Shown: positions 19,126 through 28,203 of the stretch, piece after piece | How positions within the stretch are numbered: position 1 is the first letter of the stretch | Layout: each line of letters starts with the position of its first letter | Assembly (NCBI GenBank): GCA_964497585.1 | Contig: CAZCDS010000008.1 | Location: 83,359-147,358, forward strand | Origin: CAZCDS01 sp964497585 | GTDB taxonomy: Bacteria; Desulfobacterota; Desulfomonilia; Desulfomonilales; Desulfomonilaceae | Reading direction: 5' to 3' | DNA length: 64,000 bases | Made by a program: the position numbers and the translations under genes | The notes under the pieces: generated by a model | Databases searched by the model: none | What the model was told of the DNA's origin: nothing | What the model saw: only the letters and a program-made list of their open reading frames with translations

Positions 19126-19746
19126 CTAGGCCTCCGACGCGACAGTCCCTTGCCCGACGGCGGACGCCTCTTTCCCGGCGGCCCTCGCAGCCAGCGCAAC
19201 GAAGAGATACGACCAGCCCTGAATGATCAGTTCGATGGCGACCACGAGACCGATGACCCAGAGCCCTGAAATGGGCCAACCGGCTATGATGATAGCTCCC
19301 AGGATGATTGATGCGATCCCCCCGATAAGCGGCCAAATCCAGTGGCCGCCCGCCCCGTGTTGAATGGCCATGATGATTCGTACCAGGCCCACGCCGATCA
19401 AGAGAAAGGCGAAGACCAACGTCAGCATGATCGAAGCCCCAAGCGGATTGCCGATTACGATCGCTCCCGCGATCAAATAGAGCACGGCGATGACGATGTG
19501 CCACAGAATTCCCTTCCAGCCCTTGCACTTGAAGGCCTCGATTATCTGGAGGATTCCGCCGAGAAGAAAGAGAATCCCAAAAAGAAAGACACTTGCCAGG
19601 GTCAAGGCAAATGTCATTCCAAGCCCGATTGTGCCCAGTATGATGAACACAATCCCAAAGGCCAGGAGCCAGCCCCAATTCTTGGACAATTCTCCGAATA
19701 CCGCATGTTGCACTCCTACCACTACCGATTCATTGTTCGCAGCCAT
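19126..19746 (-). CDS. HdeD-family membrane protein (DUF308)
   Basis: Protein of 206 residues, mostly hydrophobic, with about six membrane helices arranged in pairs (WGWLLAFGIVFIILGTIGLG, VFLFGILFLLGGILQIIEAF, AVLYLIAGAIVIGNP and others). The spacing and the GNP and GxxxxIxG motifs are those of HdeD, an inner-membrane protein linked to acid resistance in Escherichia coli. Its molecular role is not well defined, and it is common in anaerobes without acid-stress operons. GGAGG precedes the ATG at 19746. It is monocistronic. Confidence 0.88.
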   Translation of the reverse strand: MAANNESVVVGVQHAVFGELSKNWGWLLAFGIVFIILGTIGLGMTFALTLASVFLFGILFLLGGILQIIEAFKCKGWKGILWHIVIAVLYLIAGAIVIGNPLGASIMLTLVFAFLLIGVGLVRIIMAIQHGAGGHWIWPLIGGIASIILGAIIIAGWPISGLWVIGLVVAIELIIQGWSYLFVALAARAAGKEASAVGQGTVASEA

Positions 19747-20140
19747 AGCTCATACCTCCTCATCCGATGGGGTTCAACCGCTCTTTTCACCGGTATAAGA
19801 AGTACTCTGCGCACTGAGCCCGTCCGCGTCAATGTACCTCCAGTACAGGGGTTTCCCCAGACCCCAACTGGTGCCTCTTTCCCGAAGTCTGCCGGGCGTC
19901 CCCTTCTTGCCAGACCCCCGCCGAACTGAGCAAAAAACGCTATGGCAAAACAATGGTGCTTCACATCATTTTGTCGAAAGGAGCCGGTAGGCAACCCCCG
20001 CTCGATCGACGGAATTTTATCTATGCCCAGTGCCTTGTATATTGCTTTGGTCTTCTTGATGTCTCGGTGACGGGAATTTCTTTCCTTGTGTCTGCTTTGC
20101 GGCGTGGAGGTTCCGCTGAGAATCTGCTTCCGATGGATTC
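19747..20140. other. Intergenic region, no gene seen
   Basis: About 390 bases between the start of the HdeD-like gene and the stop of the apgM-family gene. It must carry the promoter of the former and the end of the threonine cluster transcript. I recognise no terminator hairpin with a T-run. Confidence 0.4.
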
Positions 20141-21343
20141 TTACTTGCGCAGCAGTATCTCGATCATCCTGGCGGCGTCGTCGATCATGGTTCCCGAGGC
20201 ACGAGCGGCCTCCTCGGAAAACGGTGTGGTAATTTCCCGTGACGCGCTGTTCCATTCGCAGGAATCGAGGAGGAGGAACGGGACCGGATCGGGCGAGTGG
20301 GTCCTTATTGCCAAGGGAGTGTGATGGTCCGGCATGAGGAGAATTCTCCACCGGGGAAATGCCGTCAGGCCCTTCAGGAGTGGAGCGGCCACCCGAGCGT
20401 CGAAGTCCTCGATTGCCTTTTTCTTCAGATTCAGATCGCCGGAATGGGAAGCCTCGTCAGGTGCTTCCACGTGAAGGAACACGAGATCCTTTCCCCGCAG
20501 CGCTTGGAGTGTTGCCGCGACCTTTCCTTCGTAATCCGTGTCGATATACCCGGTGGCGCCGGGGACTTCGATGGGATCGAGACCGGCGTATTTTCCGATG
20601 CCCTTCAGAAGGTCGACCGCCGCGACGACTGCGCCGGTGATGTCAAACCGTTCTTTGAGCGTCTTCATTTTCGGACGCTTCCCTTGGCCCCAGGGCCAGA
20701 CGGAATTTGCCGGACCTTTGCCCACGCGGATTCTGCGCTGATTGACCGGATGGCTCTCCAGGATCTTCCAGGATTTGATGATGATCCGCAGCAAGACGTC
20801 CGCTCCATGACCCGAGGGCAGGTGCCTGTCCAGGGGTTTGCCCGCGAAGTCGTGCGGGGCGTGAGTAATGCATCCTTCCGGTCCGTCCCGCCAGATAAGC
20901 AGGTGCCTGTACGATACACCGGGGAAGAGCGACATACCGAGCGATCGTGTCATCGGTTGCAGCGATTCCACGAGTTCCCGGGCTTCGCCGTTCGTGATGT
21001 GGTCACCACTGTGGTCGGCCATGAGGGTATAGTTCTGGTCGAGGGTCACGAGGTTGAGTCGGAAAGCCACGTCGTTTTCCTCGAGCTCGATCCCCATGGA
21101 CGCCGCTTCAAATGGGGCACGGCCGGTATAAACCTTTGCCGGGGAGTATCCCAGGATCGACAGATTGGCAACATCGCTCCCCGGTGCTATACCCTCAGGC
21201 ACGGTGCGAGCCAATCCGAATCGTCCGACCGAAGCCATCAAGTCCATCCAGGGGGTTTCACAGGCCGCCAGGGGGGTCTTGCCACCCAGTTCGGCAATGG
21301 GTGAGTCAGCCATACCGTCGGGTACGACGATCACGTATCTCAT
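20141..21343 (-). CDS. ApgM-family protein, probable homoserine kinase (ThrB2 type)
   Basis: Protein of 400 residues in the archaeal-type, cofactor-independent phosphoglycerate mutase (alkaline-phosphatase superfamily) family. Metal-site motifs are VPDGMADSP at the N-terminus, GSDVANLSILGY (with the phospho-acceptor Ser), APDEASHSGD and LMPDHHTP. The family includes true mutases and members that act as homoserine kinase in organisms lacking ThrB. Context decides here: the ATG at 21343 follows the thrC stop by one base (TGACATG), and hom lies before thrC. A homoserine kinase would complete homoserine to threonine, and no GHMP-type thrB is in the window. The biochemical role remains an inference. 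A longer N-terminus from 21388 would overlap thrC and is rejected. Confidence 0.88.
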   Translation of the reverse strand: MRYVIVVPDGMADSPIAELGGKTPLAACETPWMDLMASVGRFGLARTVPEGIAPGSDVANLSILGYSPAKVYTGRAPFEAASMGIELEENDVAFRLNLVTLDQNYTLMADHSGDHITNGEARELVESLQPMTRSLGMSLFPGVSYRHLLIWRDGPEGCITHAPHDFAGKPLDRHLPSGHGADVLLRIIIKSWKILESHPVNQRRIRVGKGPANSVWPWGQGKRPKMKTLKERFDITGAVVAAVDLLKGIGKYAGLDPIEVPGATGYIDTDYEGKVAATLQALRGKDLVFLHVEAPDEASHSGDLNLKKKAIEDFDARVAAPLLKGLTAFPRWRILLMPDHHTPLAIRTHSPDPVPFLLLDSCEWNSASREITTPFSEEAARASGTMIDDAARMIEILLRK

Positions 21344-21344
21344 G

Positions 21345-22412
21345 TCAGATTCCGAGGACATCGAGCACCTTCTTGAGTTCGGCTTCACAGGTCGTGGGAG
21401 AGCACTCCGCGGTCTCCGTTGACACCTTTATCGCATTATCCGGGTCTTTCAGTCCATGCCCGGTGAGTGTGCACACGATTCTTTCTCCCCCTTGGAAGTA
21501 GCCCTGTTTCTGTTTCTTTATCACACCTGCTATGGAGGCAGCGGAAGCCGGCTCACAGAACACCCCTTCCGTAGACGCCAGCATCCGATAGGCGCTCACG
21601 ATCTCGTCGTCCGTGACCATGTCGATGAGTCCTCCGGATTCGTCCCGTGCCGCCTCAGCGGCTTTCCAGGAGGCCGGATTGCCGATGCGGATGGCAGTGG
21701 CGAGGGTTTCGGGATCCTCGATCACATGGCCGCGAACGATCGGAGCCGCGCCCGCGGCCTGAAAGCCGATCATTCTCGGGAGCGAATCAATCTTGCCGGC
21801 ATCCTTATATGTCTTGTATCCCGCCCAGTACGCGGTAATGTTCCCCGCGTTTCCCACGGGGAGCGAATGAATATCCGGCGGTCCTCCGAGCACGTCGCAG
21901 ACCTCGTATGCTCCCGACTTCTGCCCCTCGATCCTGTGCGGATTAAGCGAATTGACAAGCGTGATCGGATAATCCTCGGATATCTTTTTCACGAGCTTGA
22001 GGGCTTCATCGAAGTTTCCCAGGATCTGGATGACCGTCGCGCCATGAATCATCGCCTGAGCGAGCTTTCCCAGAGCGATCTTCCCCTCGGGGATTACGAC
22101 GAAAGCCTTGATCCCGGCACGGGCCGCGTACGCCGCGGCTGCCGCGGACGTATTTCCTGTAGATGCGCAAATCACTGCTTTGGAACCGGCCTCCACTGCA
22201 CGAGACATGGCAAGGGTCATGCCCCGGTCCTTAAACGAGGAGGTCGGATTCAATCCCTCGTACTTCACGAAGAGGGAGATCTCGGGATTTATCGCCGCCG
22301 CCAGCTTGGGTACCGGAATGAGAGGCGTGCCGCCCTCCAGCAGGGTGACGATATGCTCTTCGTTGTCGAACCGGTAAAAGTCGGGATACTCTCTGATAAC
22401 ACCCTTCCACAT
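21345..22412 (-). CDS. thrC: Threonine synthase
   Basis: PLP enzyme of about 355 residues that converts O-phosphohomoserine and water to threonine and phosphate. The PLP lysine is in NPTSSFKDRGMTLAMSRA, and the phosphate-binding stretch is CASTGNTSAAAAAYAARAG. VGNAGNITAYW and PASAASIAGV match the short threonine synthase group. AGAGGTG lies 6 nt before the ATG at 22412; a GTG nine bases upstream is less likely. It lies between hom (66 nt upstream) and the apgM-type gene (1 nt downstream), forming a threonine operon. Confidence 0.95.
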   Translation of the reverse strand: MWKGVIREYPDFYRFDNEEHIVTLLEGGTPLIPVPKLAAAINPEISLFVKYEGLNPTSSFKDRGMTLAMSRAVEAGSKAVICASTGNTSAAAAAYAARAGIKAFVVIPEGKIALGKLAQAMIHGATVIQILGNFDEALKLVKKISEDYPITLVNSLNPHRIEGQKSGAYEVCDVLGGPPDIHSLPVGNAGNITAYWAGYKTYKDAGKIDSLPRMIGFQAAGAAPIVRGHVIEDPETLATAIRIGNPASWKAAEAARDESGGLIDMVTDDEIVSAYRMLASTEGVFCEPASAASIAGVIKKQKQGYFQGGERIVCTLTGHGLKDPDNAIKVSTETAECSPTTCEAELKKVLDVLGI

Positions 22413-22478
22413 GCTGTTCACCTCTGTCGGCCCTGTCCCGGCAGCCTTCTCCAGTCGCGCTCTCGCCTCGCGAACCGC

Positions 22479-23795
22479 TCAGCAGATACTCTCGTCTTCG
22501 ATTCTCACTACGGCCGGCACACCTTCCACCACGGGAAGCTCACCGATTTCTTGCACGGCCTGCTGAAGATCGGCCTCTCTCGCGAGGTGAGTGAGGAACA
22601 CCACGGGAACCGTCCCGGACCGTTGCCTGCCCTTCTGGATCACCGAATGTATGCTGATGCTGCGGGAAGCCATAATGCCCGAAATCTTCGAAAGCACCCC
22701 GGGCCGGTCCCTTGCCTGCACCCGAAGATAGTAGTTGGTTTCGATGTCTTGCATTCTCATGATACCGGACGAGGAGATCTTCCCCTCGGGGTGTCCGAGC
22801 GGGGGTACTCGGCTCGGGCATCCCTGGATCAGGCTTCTGGCGATTTCCACCACATCGCCCATAACCGCGGACGCGGTCGGTTCGCGTCCGGCGCCGCGGC
22901 CGTAGAAGAGCTGCTCGCCTGCCATGTCACCCTTGAGGTAAATCCCGTTGAAAACCCCGTCAACCCTGGCAAGGGGATGGGTTCTCGGTATGAGCGTGGG
23001 GTGTAGGCGAGCCTCAACCGCACCATCGTGGCCGATAATTATTGCCAAGAGCTTCATTTTATACGCGAATTCTTTCGCTATCTCCACATCGAGAGGACGT
23101 ATCGCCCTGATCCCTTCCACATATATGCTGTCAAGCGGGACCCGTATCCCATGAGTGAGGCTCAAAATGAGTACGAGCTTGTGCGCCGCGTCCACTCCAT
23201 CGATGTCGAGGGTCGGGTCGGCTTCCGCGTATCCCAATTCCTGGGCCTGCTTGACCACCTCCTCAAAGGAAACTCCCGGATTCTCGTCCATCGCGGTGAG
23301 AATGAAGTTGCAGGTTCCATTGAGTATGGCCAGCACCTTCTCGAACCTGTTGGCGACGAGGCCCTCCCGAAGAGATCGGAGGATGGGGATCGAACCTGCG
23401 ACCGCTCCCTCAAAGGCTATTTCGCTACCTGTCGCGGCAGCGGCCGCGAAGATCTCCGCGCCGTGTTCGGCAAGTAGCGCCTTGTTCGCGGTTACTACCT
23501 GCTTACCCTTTTTGAGGGCATCCAGTATAAAGGTCCGCGCGGGCTCGTACCCTCCGATCAGCTCAATGACAATGGAGATCTCAGGATCGTCCAGGATTTC
23601 CTGGACGTCGGCGGTCAGAATGGACCGGTCCACCCGAACACCCCGATCCGACACGAGATCGACGTCCGCGATCCGCTTGAGCTTCAGAGGGAAGCCGACA
23701 CGTGCCTCGAGCAGGTCCTTGCTTTCCTGAAGGATTCTTACCACGCCGCCGCCAATGGTCCCGAACCCAATGAGTCCGATGGAGATCTCATTCAT
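22479..23795 (-). CDS. hom: Homoserine dehydrogenase
   Basis: Protein of 438 residues reducing aspartate semialdehyde to homoserine with NAD(P)H. The Rossmann motif is IGLIGFGTIGGGVVRIL at the N-terminus, and ANKALLAEHG and the catalytic region GTCNFILTAM and EADPTLDIDG are intact. A C-terminal ACT domain (about residues 355-430, RVQARDRPGVLSKISGIMAS) suggests feedback control by threonine, as in other ACT-bearing homoserine dehydrogenases. There is no fused aspartate kinase. The start is the ATG at 23795; a GTG at 23810 is possible. It is the first gene of the hom-thrC-apgM group, with the aminotransferase gene upstream on the same strand. Confidence 0.96.
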   Translation of the reverse strand: MNEISIGLIGFGTIGGGVVRILQESKDLLEARVGFPLKLKRIADVDLVSDRGVRVDRSILTADVQEILDDPEISIVIELIGGYEPARTFILDALKKGKQVVTANKALLAEHGAEIFAAAAATGSEIAFEGAVAGSIPILRSLREGLVANRFEKVLAILNGTCNFILTAMDENPGVSFEEVVKQAQELGYAEADPTLDIDGVDAAHKLVLILSLTHGIRVPLDSIYVEGIRAIRPLDVEIAKEFAYKMKLLAIIIGHDGAVEARLHPTLIPRTHPLARVDGVFNGIYLKGDMAGEQLFYGRGAGREPTASAVMGDVVEIARSLIQGCPSRVPPLGHPEGKISSSGIMRMQDIETNYYLRVQARDRPGVLSKISGIMASRSISIHSVIQKGRQRSGTVPVVFLTHLAREADLQQAVQEIGELPVVEGVPAVVRIEDESIC

Positions 23796-23850
23796 GAAAC
23801 GTCCCCGCACCCACTTCCGCAGCTCCCAGACTTCTCAAGACATAAGAGTC

Positions 23851-23889
23851 CATCGGGGAGGGTTCTTCCGGAGAAGGCCCTCCCCGATG
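23851..23889. terminator. Strong hairpin between aminotransferase and hom
   Basis: CATCGGGGAGGG (23851-23862) and CCCTCCCCGATG (23878-23889) form a perfect 12-bp stem, with a smaller TTCT/AGAA stem in the loop. On the minus strand it lies 47 bases past the aminotransferase stop and 56 bases before the hom start. No clear T-run follows. It could end most aminotransferase transcripts, stabilise an mRNA end, or act as an attenuator for hom. Confidence 0.55.
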
Positions 23890-23935
23890 CAGTTTCGCAC
23901 ATTGGCGCGCTATTTTTTGTGACCGCAATCCAGCG

Positions 23936-25159
23936 CTAGAGCGCTGCGCTTCGTGCCATTCCGTTCAGCGCTTTGGCTTCCTCGGGATCCTTGGCCATGA
24001 ACTGGCGAATTCCGCGGACCGCCTGCCTGATCCGCATCCGATTCTCGACCAGCGCGAATCGCACATGGTCATCGCCGTGCGGGCCGAACCCGATTCCCGG
24101 ACTCACCGCGACCTTCCCCTGCTCGGTGAGCATCTCAGAGAATTCCAGAGAGCCCATGGACCGGTACTCTTCCGGTATCGCAGCCCAGACGAACATGGTA
24201 GCCTTGGGAGGATCGATAGCCCATCCACAGTCGTTCAGGCCCGAACAGAGCGCGTCTCGCCGGTCCCGGTACTCCTCGTTGATCCTCCTGACGCACTCCT
24301 GTTCCGAATTAAGGGCAATGATCGCGGAGATCTGAATGGGCTGGAACATCCCGTAATCGATGTAACTCTTGAGTCTTCGCAGTGCCTCGATCATCTTTGG
24401 GTTCCCGGCCGCGCAGCCGACCCGCCAACCCGCCATGGAATAGGTCTTGGAAAGGGAGAGGATCTCGACGCCCACGTCCTTGGCCCCGGGGATTGAAAGG
24501 AAGCTCGGCGCCTCGTACCCGTCGAAGGTCAGATCCGCGTACGCAAAATCATGGACGATCATGATCTTGTACTCCATTGCAAAGTCCACGATTTTGCGAA
24601 AGAAATCCTGATTGACCACCATGGTGGTCGGGTTGTGCGGAAAGGATATAATGAGCATCTTCGGCAACGGCCACGTCAGACGCACCGCGGTCTGGAGATC
24701 CTCGAAAAAATCGTGGTCCGGGCTGATCGGCACGTGCCTGAGGTCCGCACCGGCAATCACCACGGAGTACGGGTGAATGGGATAACTCGGAGACGGTACG
24801 AAGACCACGTCACCCGGTCCCATTGTGGCAAGAACGAGATGCGCCAGCGCATCCTTGGCTCCCATCGTTGCAACGACTTCCTCGTTGGGGTCCAGATCTA
24901 CGTTGTAACGCCTTTTCCACCAATCCGCGAAGGCCTGCCGCAATTTTGGAATGCCCGCGGACGCACTATATCGGTGATTGCGCGGATCGCGCACCGCAGC
25001 TACCATCTTGTCCACAATATGGTCGGGCGTGGCAATGTCGGGATTGCCCATGCCCAGATCAATGATGTCTTCGCCTGCCCTCCGCAGTCTCATCTTCAGG
25101 TCGTTGACCCGCTGAAAGACATAGGGAGGGAGTCGCTTGATTCTACTGAATTCTTCCAT
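23936..25159 (-). CDS. Class I/II PLP aminotransferase (AlaC/LL-DAP-aminotransferase-like)
   Basis: Protein of about 407 residues with fold-type I aminotransferase motifs: DLGMGNPDIATPDHI, YSASAGIPKLRQAFADWW, SFPHNPTT, and the PLP lysine in SLSKTYSMAGWRVG. The C-terminal substrate arginine is in DDHVRFALVENRMRIRQA. The sequence resembles the group annotated as alanine transaminase AlaC or LL-diaminopimelate aminotransferase. In many Desulfobacterota such a gene lies just upstream of hom. The position suggests alanine or aspartate-family metabolism, but the substrate cannot be fixed by sequence. GGAGGTG lies 4 nt before the ATG at 25159. Confidence 0.9.
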   Translation of the reverse strand: MEEFSRIKRLPPYVFQRVNDLKMRLRRAGEDIIDLGMGNPDIATPDHIVDKMVAAVRDPRNHRYSASAGIPKLRQAFADWWKRRYNVDLDPNEEVVATMGAKDALAHLVLATMGPGDVVFVPSPSYPIHPYSVVIAGADLRHVPISPDHDFFEDLQTAVRLTWPLPKMLIISFPHNPTTMVVNQDFFRKIVDFAMEYKIMIVHDFAYADLTFDGYEAPSFLSIPGAKDVGVEILSLSKTYSMAGWRVGCAAGNPKMIEALRRLKSYIDYGMFQPIQISAIIALNSEQECVRRINEEYRDRRDALCSGLNDCGWAIDPPKATMFVWAAIPEEYRSMGSLEFSEMLTEQGKVAVSPGIGFGPHGDDHVRFALVENRMRIRQAVRGIRQFMAKDPEEAKALNGMARSAAL

Positions 25160-25379
25160 GTTCACCTCCGAGCATCATCGTCGCTGCGGACCATGATCGG
25201 GCTGATATGAAACAACTCTCCGTACCATTGAACCGATCGAGTCGGTAACCCATGTGGTCCCAGTGGCGAGCCCGCCGTGCAATTATCAGTGTGCAGGCTC
25301 TTCAAGGTCCTACGCCTGTCCAAAGTACAGGATAACGGGAGAATACCTTGAGGCCAATGCCCGGGCCCCGTACACTCGC

Positions 25380-26135
25380 TCACGCGCGCATCGCGCTTCC
25401 TTCCAATATTGCTCGGGCCTCGGGGGATCTCGTCCCCTGCCCCGAGTAGAGAATGAGCGACTCCTCAACAGGCTTTGGGGCACGCGCCGTCAAGAGGGCC
25501 TCGACGCACACGTGCCGGGGAGCAGCTCCTTCCCGAGGGTGAATCCATAGCATACGTGACGGCTTAAATCCAGCCTCTTGTATTGACGAACATATCCGCT
25601 GCCACTCTTCGGAGGGATAGATGAACGTGAGCCTTCCTCCATCCCTGAGCAGCCGGCGGGACACCCGGAACAGCTCCGAGAGCGGCATCATGACCTGGTG
25701 CCGGGCCAGCGCCCGCTCTTCCAAACGGCTGATTCGTCCGCTTCCCTCACCGTGATAGGGGGGATTGCACACTACCCCGTCGAAGGTATGGGGCCTGAAA
25801 AAGGAGTCAGCCCGGCACAGGTCGCCGCGAACAACAGAGACTCTCTCTTCAAGGTTATTGAGTTTCACCCCGCGACCCGCACGACCACTCAGTCCTTTCT
25901 GGATCTCCAGTCCCACCACGGTTGCACCCGGCTCCTGCGCGGCAAGCGCAAAAGCGATCACGCCGCAGCCGGTCCCTGCGTCGAGTATGAACTCCTTGGG
26001 CCTGGGGCGAAAGAACCAGGCGAGGATGAGTGCGTCCTCCGAGACTCGGTAACCACGACCGGCCTGAATTACCCGAATTCTATCGCGCAAAAGGCCGTTG
26101 ATCGTCTCATCTTCTCTCGCATGCCTCGATGCCAC
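25380..26135 (-). CDS. tRNA1(Val) (adenine-37-N6)-methyltransferase-like protein (TrmN6/YfiC)
   Basis: SAM-dependent methyltransferase of 251 residues. The N-terminal QAGRGYRVSEDALILAWF stretch is typical of YfiC. The SAM-binding motif is LDAGTGCGVIAFALAAQEPG, the acidic end of beta-2 is VGLEIQ, and the catalytic motif is NPPYHGEG (N6-adenine type NPPY). YfiC methylates A37 of tRNA-Val in Escherichia coli; close homologues are widespread but not all tested. The start is a GTG at 26135 with GAGGC upstream. The next gene on the strand is the aminotransferase, 220 nt away, so coupling is weak. Confidence 0.85.
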   Translation of the reverse strand: MASRHAREDETINGLLRDRIRVIQAGRGYRVSEDALILAWFFRPRPKEFILDAGTGCGVIAFALAAQEPGATVVGLEIQKGLSGRAGRGVKLNNLEERVSVVRGDLCRADSFFRPHTFDGVVCNPPYHGEGSGRISRLEERALARHQVMMPLSELFRVSRRLLRDGGRLTFIYPSEEWQRICSSIQEAGFKPSRMLWIHPREGAAPRHVCVEALLTARAPKPVEESLILYSGQGTRSPEARAILEGSAMRA

Positions 26136-26517
26136 GGGCGCCTCACAACCTAAACAGATCGATTTCTCCCATTACGTTTTCAAACACGTGAGATTCGCCC
26201 TCTCCAGCAGGGAAAGGGGAATCTCCTCTTGCCCTCTCCCGCTCTGCCGGAGTTTCGGGGTTGGGGAGAATAGCGTTGGAGATCACCTGTCACCTCTTTG
26301 GCATCGCGTTGGGTCTCAGACTTTTCGGGAGGATGAACGCTCAGAAGACGCGCGAGTCATCGGCGCGCGCTTCCATACGAAATTGCCACCCGAGTTCTGC
26401 GACATCGGTCCGTTCAAACGCGTGCCATGTTCCAGTGTGACTCTCAAAGGGTGAGTTTTGTTCGCCAACACATGCTCTCACGCATCAGCGTACCGTTCGG
26501 ACCGCTGGGCCGTCGGC
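26136..26517. other. Intergenic region, no gene seen
   Basis: About 380 bases between the DUF1015 stop and the TrmN6-like start. It contains low-complexity CCCTCTCC and GGAAAGGGG stretches near 26196-26250, which look like decayed REP-type sequence. No promoter or RNA gene was recognised. Confidence 0.4.
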
Positions 26518-27837
26518 TCAAAAAACATTCAAGGCCAACCCTGAAGCAAGTTTCGGATAGAAATAGGTCGATTTGTGAGGCAGCTTGTGTCCCAATTCGG
26601 CCGCGGCCTGAACCTGCTCAACTCGGGTGGGGTTGAGAATGAAGGCGATCTGGATCTCGCCGCTGGTGACCTTTTCCATGGCCTTGGCCACCGAAGGGGT
26701 GTACTCGATATGCCCCTCTGGAATGTCCCTATCCATGCCCAGCCCGTGGCTGACGACTACGTCTCTGAGAATCGTAACGTCCAGCTCCCTGAGCGGACCT
26801 GGGACCGACGGATCAATAATCGGATCGACATCTTCGAAGCTCTTGAGCCTCAAGATTTTGCATCCGCCCTGCCCGCCAAGGATCATGCCGAAATTACCGA
26901 CCACCGTAGAATAGGGCGATATCCTTTTGATCATCTCCTGTGCCGCCGCAGGGTTGCTACAACAGGTGAACCCGCAGTCCTCAAAGTCGAAGTACGGTGC
27001 AAGCTTCTCAACAATCCCGTCAATCACGTCCTCATCCAGCCCACCGACCAAACGATGAGCCGGCAGGATCGTCAGCCCCGGATGAGAGGTCGACGTGAGA
27101 TACATCATCACGTACTCGTGGTCGTTTTTGGACACGCCCGACCCTTTGGCCCGCATCTCGTTTCTGAAAGCGAGTGATGTCTCGTATCGGTGATGGCCGT
27201 CGGCCAGGAACAGGCTTTTGTCGGCAAGCAGACTCACGATCTTCGAGATCGCCTCCTCGTCGTACAGGGCCCAGGTCCGGTGCACGGTCCTTCCTTCCAC
27301 GGCCTCCTGATCCGGGGGTCGCTGCATGACCGGCCCGTAGGCGTGCATCACGACGTTGGATCGATCATTGAAAAGCGCGTGAATCGGTGTGAGATGCGCG
27401 TGAGTGGCCCGCAGAAGATTGAGCTGCTCGGCACGTGGTCCGATATACGTCTTCTCATGAGGCAGGACTCTTCCCTTACCGTACTCTTCCACCTTTACCA
27501 GCACGATAATCCCGTCCAGCGTGCGACGGCCGCCGTCGGGAATGTCGAATTCCAACTGATATACGACCACGGCAGGGCTCTCGGTCGACGTGAGGACACC
27601 GTTCCTCATCCACTCCCGGAGCGTGGATGCGGCCCTGGTATACCGATTGTCCGTCTCTCCGTCGTCGGGAAACTCCTTGCCTAGGACAAGTCGAATGATA
27701 TTGAGATCGTGCAACTGATAAAGCGATTCCTGCTCTTCGGGTGATATCACGTCGTACGGGGGTGCAATGAGTCTGTCCAGTTGTCCGGCGCAAGAACCGT
27801 TGTAATGCACCGATCGAAAGGGAGATATGATTGCCAT
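26518..27837 (-). CDS. DUF1015 family protein
   Basis: Cytosolic protein of 439 residues matching the DUF1015 family, which is widespread in anaerobes and Thermotogae. Typical stretches are an N-terminal APPYDVISPEEQESLY, then HEKTYIGPRAEQLNLLRAT, and FLADGHHRYETSLAFRNEM near the middle. The conserved His-Arg-Tyr set in ADGHHRYET suggests a catalytic or binding site. Some relatives lie near serine or phosphoglycerate metabolism genes, but no activity is established that I know of. The start is the ATG at 27837 with GGAGAT-like context; a longer reading to 27909 lacks family sequence. Confidence 0.88.
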   Translation of the reverse strand: MAIISPFRSVHYNGSCAGQLDRLIAPPYDVISPEEQESLYQLHDLNIIRLVLGKEFPDDGETDNRYTRAASTLREWMRNGVLTSTESPAVVVYQLEFDIPDGGRRTLDGIIVLVKVEEYGKGRVLPHEKTYIGPRAEQLNLLRATHAHLTPIHALFNDRSNVVMHAYGPVMQRPPDQEAVEGRTVHRTWALYDEEAISKIVSLLADKSLFLADGHHRYETSLAFRNEMRAKGSGVSKNDHEYVMMYLTSTSHPGLTILPAHRLVGGLDEDVIDGIVEKLAPYFDFEDCGFTCCSNPAAAQEMIKRISPYSTVVGNFGMILGGQGGCKILRLKSFEDVDPIIDPSVPGPLRELDVTILRDVVVSHGLGMDRDIPEGHIEYTPSVAKAMEKVTSGEIQIAFILNPTRVEQVQAAAELGHKLPHKSTYFYPKLASGLALNVF

Positions 27838-28203
27838 TTCAAACAACCCCTGGTTTAAGGGAAGTGGGAAATACCCCACCACCAGCCCTGGACAACGCAG
27901 TCCGTTCAACCGATTCCCGCGATGAGGGGGCCTAGCCTCGAACAGCCTGGTGAGGAAGTTTCACGGTTGTGTAGCATGGACCGACACTCGGGTCAACCCT
28001 GGAAAACCCGCGAGAGTAGGTCCAGGCTTACGCGGAGCGAGGCCTGACTGCAACCGTGTCGTTGCGAGAAGTGAAACGACAAAGCGATCTCAGTTCCCAC
28101 CATCGCCGAGATTGCTTCGTCCCGCGGCCCGCGGAACTCGCGATAACCTTTTCAGGGAAAGTTGATGCCTGGTCGTTAGCGGCCGGGGTTAGGCACCATT
28201 CAA
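27838..28203. other. Intergenic region with a degenerate palindromic element
   Basis: About 366 bases upstream of the DUF1015 gene and downstream of the small exported protein gene. The only structure seen is the long imperfect inverted repeat at 28056-28146, listed separately. Confidence 0.45.
28056..28146. repeat. Long imperfect inverted repeat, REP/MITE-like
   Basis: The left arm GTCGTTGCGAGAAGTGAAAC plus GACAAAGCGATCTC and the right arm GAGATTGCTTCGTCC plus ACTCGCGATAAC are imperfect inverted copies around a short centre. The wording (GTCATTGCGAG...GCAATCTC on one arm) is that of a dispersed palindromic element known from many bacterial genomes. This copy is clearly diverged. Confidence 0.6.

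Noticed and set aside
21456..23006. Plus-strand open frame of 516 codons across thrC and hom
   Set aside because: It is antisense to two genes with full catalytic motifs, and its own composition (many Arg, His, Gly) is typical of a shadow frame.
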